Source: Flavobacterium sp. UBA2787
Lineage (GTDB): Bacteria > Bacteroidota > Bacteroidia > Flavobacteriales > Flavobacteriaceae
DNA length: 64,000 nucleotides
Direction of reading: 5' to 3'
Assembly: GCA_002352205.1 (NCBI GenBank)
Contig: DEHZ01000010.1
Span: 248,245-312,244 of the forward strand
Shown here in pieces: positions 61,680 through 64,000 of the stretch. Positions within the stretch are counted from its first letter, which is position 1. Every line of letters starts with the position of its first letter. The translations under genes and the position numbers were made by a program. The notes under the pieces were generated by a model that made no database searches, was not told the DNA's origin, and saw only the letters and a list, made by a program, of their open reading frames with translations.

Positions 61680-62750
61680 ATGAAAGCTACTATTTATATA
61701 ACTGGTGAAATCGGTGTTGAAACTACTCTTTTGGATGTAGTTAAACAAGTTAAACAAAATCCATCTGCAACTGAATTATTTGTAAAAATAGATTCAATTG
61801 GTGGTTATGTCCAAGATGGAAAAGACATCTACAATTACTTAAAAAATCTTGATAAGAAGATTACAACCTTCACTACTAAATCCTATTCAATCGCTTCAAT
61901 GATTTTTATGGCTGGTGAGGAAAGAATCATTCCAGAAAATGCACAAGATGCTTTGATGATTCACTTGCCTTGGATGGAAGCACAAGGAAACCATTCACAA
62001 ATCCAAGAATACTTAAAAGGATTAAAGAATGTAGAAGATGAATTGGTGAATTTTTATTCAGAATCAATTGGAATCGATGAAAACACAATCCATTCACTTT
62101 TAGCAAACGAAACATTTTTAAATGCTGAAGAAGCAAAAAATCTAGGCTTTGCAACATCACTTCAACCAGCACAATTAGCAGTAGCAAAATTACATAATGA
62201 AAAAGAAAAAGAAACTTTAATGAACAAAGTGATGAACAAACTTGACAACATTTTAAATGTGTTGACAGGAAAAAAAGTAAAAGCTGAATTGGTAATCCAA
62301 GATGCAACTGGAATCGATTTAGTATTTCCAAATTTAGAAAGTACAGATGAACCATTTATTGATGATGAAATGATGGTTGACGGTCAAAATGCAAATGGTG
62401 AATACTTGTTACCAGATGGAAAAAAAATTACTGCTGAAAATGGAATCGTAACACAAATTGAAATTCCAACTGATGAACCAGTTGAAGGTGATGAACCAGA
62501 ACAAACAGATGAACCAACCGATGCTTTAAATCAAGAAGAACAAAACAATGAAGATTCAATTGATGAATCAACTGAAATGATGTTAAAGGTTTTGGAAGAG
62601 TTAACAGCCAAAGTAAATGATTTAGAAGCACAAAACAAAGCACTTGCAAAACAAATTGGAAGTGATTTTAAGGTTGAAAATACCAATCCAAATTCTGCAA
62701 TCAAAGCAGTAAACAAAAATGAAAAAACATTCTCAATTAAGAGAAAATAA
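61680..62750 (+). CDS. ClpP-like prohead protease with scaffold-like tail
   Basis: A 356-residue protein. Residues 1-165 are a ClpP/crotonase-fold peptidase: IDSIGGYVQDGKDIY, nucleophile S73 in YSIASMIFMAGEER, and H95 in MIHLPWMEA, the pair seen in the phage prohead peptidases. The rest is acidic and repetitive (EQTDEPTDALNQEEQ), with a coiled coil near the end (VLEELTAKVNDLEAQNKALAKQ), like a scaffold that the protease removes during head maturation. It lies 32 bp before the capsid gene, the usual order. Confidence 0.88.
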   Translation: MKATIYITGEIGVETTLLDVVKQVKQNPSATELFVKIDSIGGYVQDGKDIYNYLKNLDKKITTFTTKSYSIASMIFMAGEERIIPENAQDALMIHLPWMEAQGNHSQIQEYLKGLKNVEDELVNFYSESIGIDENTIHSLLANETFLNAEEAKNLGFATSLQPAQLAVAKLHNEKEKETLMNKVMNKLDNILNVLTGKKVKAELVIQDATGIDLVFPNLESTDEPFIDDEMMVDGQNANGEYLLPDGKKITAENGIVTQIEIPTDEPVEGDEPEQTDEPTDALNQEEQNNEDSIDESTEMMLKVLEELTAKVNDLEAQNKALAKQIGSDFKVENTNPNSAIKAVNKNEKTFSIKRK

Positions 62751-62782
62751 TAACAATAAAAAAAAGCTAATGAAATAAATAA

Positions 62783-63829
62783 ATGGCAAATTTTAATTTC
62801 GATAACGTAACGTTATCACCAAAAGAAGTAACTGAATTAAGCAAAGCAATATTTGAAACTGCTTTCGCAAACCCTGAACTTTCAAAAATGCACACCATTG
62901 TTGAAGGTATCGATATGAAAACTCAAATTTTGATATTGGGTTCAATGGCAATGCAAGGTTTAGCATCTGGTGATAGCTGTGATGCACAAGATTCAGATGC
63001 TGGTATTGTGGCAACACAAAAATACTGGGAAAATAACAAAATTGAAGTAAGAATCCCTTACTGTGTTACTGACTTACCAGCCCTTTTAAAGGCTTTTGGT
63101 CAAAGAACAAACAAATATGATGTATCAGGAAGTGAAGAAATTCAATTCTTAGCATCAAGATTATTAGAAGCATTGGATGAAGCCATTCTTAGATTGACTT
63201 GGTTTGGTGATAAAGATGCACAAAATGTCGTTTCAGGTGGTACAATCACAAACGGTACTAACTTAGGTTACTTCAATTCAGTTGATGGTATTTGGAAACA
63301 AATTTTCGCTGGTGTAACTGCTGGTGATATTAAAAGAGCAACCATAGCTTCAAATACTGGAACTACTTTTTCAGCACAAGAATTAGCAAGTGGTGAAGCA
63401 CTTGTTGCAATGCGTAAAGTTTACAACCAATCAGATTCAAGATTGAAAAATCATCTTGATGGTATGTTTATCGTAACACAAACTGTTTATGATAACTTCT
63501 TAGATAAATTGGAAGATGCTGGTCTTAATGCTGTTGGTCAATTAGCTGTTAACGATGGTGTAATGACTTACAGAGGAAAAGAAATCGTTGTTGCTGATTT
63601 CTGGGATAGAAATATCACAGCTTATCAAACTAACGGTACAAAATATAACCTTCCAAACAGAATTGTTTACACAATCAAAGACAACATCCCAGTTGGTACA
63701 CTTGATTCAGGTGAATTCAAACAATTAGATGTATGGTATGATAAAACAGATAGAAAAGTTTATACAGAAAACATTTTCTCTTTAGATGCAAAAGTTCTTG
63801 AACCTTACTTCATTTCAGTAGCATACTAA
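62783..63829 (+). CDS. Major capsid protein
   Basis: A 348-residue protein directly after the protease-scaffold gene, 32 bp away. The N-terminal helix (LSPKEVTELSKAIFETAFANPEL) and middle segments (ENNKIEVRIPYC, YNQSDSRLKNHLDGMFIVTQTVYDN, GVMTYRGKEIVVADFWDRNI) look like HK97-fold capsid proteins of Bacteroidota prophages. Identification depends mainly on position and fold-level pattern. A GC-rich hairpin follows the stop. Confidence 0.8.
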   Translation: MANFNFDNVTLSPKEVTELSKAIFETAFANPELSKMHTIVEGIDMKTQILILGSMAMQGLASGDSCDAQDSDAGIVATQKYWENNKIEVRIPYCVTDLPALLKAFGQRTNKYDVSGSEEIQFLASRLLEALDEAILRLTWFGDKDAQNVVSGGTITNGTNLGYFNSVDGIWKQIFAGVTAGDIKRATIASNTGTTFSAQELASGEALVAMRKVYNQSDSRLKNHLDGMFIVTQTVYDNFLDKLEDAGLNAVGQLAVNDGVMTYRGKEIVVADFWDRNITAYQTNGTKYNLPNRIVYTIKDNIPVGTLDSGEFKQLDVWYDKTDRKVYTENIFSLDAKVLEPYFISVAY

Positions 63830-63841
63830 AAAATACAAGTT

Positions 63842-63866
63842 TTGGGTGCTGGTAATAAGCACCCAA
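63842..63866 (+). terminator. Hairpin after the capsid gene
   Basis: A 9-bp stem (TTGGGTGCT / AGCACCCAA) with a 7-nt loop, 12 nt after the capsid stop. Only a weak T-run follows, so it may be an attenuator that keeps capsid mRNA more abundant than downstream genes. Confidence 0.65.
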
Positions 63867-63894
63867 GATTTTAAATAACATATAGATTAACATA

Positions 63895-63930
63895 TTAAAT
63901 ACAATGTCAGATTTAAATACAATGTCAGAT
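63895..63930 (+). repeat. 18-bp tandem duplication at a start codon
   Basis: TTAAATACAATGTCAGAT occurs twice in a row (63895-63912 and 63913-63930), giving the next gene two in-frame ATG codons. Confidence 0.95.
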
Positions 63931-64000
63931 TGTTTAAAAAAATTAACTCAAAATATCACCTATGATTCTTGTACACCAGCATTAAGAGCTAAAACAGGAT
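63904..64000 (+). CDS. Hypothetical protein after the capsid gene (partial)
   Basis: The first 32 codons are seen, MSDLNTMSDCLKKLTQNITY at the start; the gene runs past the window. Either ATG (63904 or 63922) may be the true start. In tailed phages a head-tail joining or decoration protein would be in this place. It has two cysteines in its first 25 residues. Confidence 0.55.
   Translation, partial: MSDLNTMSDCLKKLTQNITYDSCTPALRAKTG

Larger units (their letters stand above)
52122..64000. mobile_element. Prophage-like element inserted in comM (right end outside the window)
   Basis: A continuous block of phage-type genes: restriction-modification enzyme, minimal family-A-polymerase-like protein, two sigma-like factors, M15 endolysin, prohead protease, major capsid protein. 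Base composition is lower in GC than in the neighbouring genes, and no household genes occur in it. Terminase, portal, tail and integration genes are not seen and may lie past base 64000. Confidence 0.85.

Overview
The window looks like a piece of a Flavobacterium-type chromosome (Bacteroidota, Flavobacteriia). Support for this: AT-rich DNA; no Shine-Dalgarno leaders; many promoters of the Bacteroidota type (TAnnTTTG at -7, several with TTG about 19 nt upstream); lipoproteins with a Bacteroidota-style N-terminus; a secreted protein with a C-terminal sorting domain of the type IX secretion system; a bacillithiol gene; and family-level matches typical of the group.

Positions 1 to about 52,120 are ordinary chromosome. 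The first block (1-5,694, minus strand) is fatty-acid degradation: the start of a thiolase, a FadN-type beta-oxidation enzyme, a MarR regulator with a likely operator in its own promoter, OsmC, and a long-chain acyl-CoA synthetase. Next come an LtaS-like sulfatase-fold membrane protein, PurL, two lipoproteins, and a rightward menaquinone/bacillithiol block (hotdog thioesterase, isochorismate synthase, BshB1). After tRNA-His lie an M1 peptidase, UvrD/PcrA, LigA, a small HEPN-like gene that seems to have been inserted at the ligA 3' end, a YhhN protein and GuaB. The guaB-tRNA-Tyr gap holds a 141-bp tandem repeat array. Further on are a TlpA-like lipoprotein, a Gfo/Idh oxidoreductase, a T9SS leucine-rich-repeat protein, a PNGase F-like enzyme, a two-component pair, folate/tRNA/disulfide genes (pabB, tilS, dsbD), a tightly packed operon with two different PLP racemases, and a GAF histidine kinase.

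From about 52,122 to the end the DNA is a mobile element, probably a prophage or phage-plasmid, that interrupts comM/yifB after its Walker A region. Its genes are a small zinc-ribbon protein, a one-polypeptide Type IIG restriction-modification enzyme, two small leftward proteins, a leftward replication protein with a minimal family-A-polymerase-like core, two convergent sigma-like factors, small proteins, an M15 endolysin, a ClpP-like prohead protease with a scaffold-like tail, and a major capsid protein. No integrase, transposase, terminase or portal is visible before the window ends.

The most unusual part is the 57,854-58,312 gap between the polymerase-like gene and the first sigma gene. 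It holds an 18-bp perfect stem closing over three small GC-rich hairpins (a cloverleaf) and a second nested hairpin. This is a good candidate for a replication origin or a structured RNA of an undescribed element. Other unusual points are the two sigma genes that share a bidirectional terminator whose loop contains both stop codons, and the tRNA-Tyr array whose units resemble the 3' end of the tRNA, much like the tyrT repeats of E. coli.
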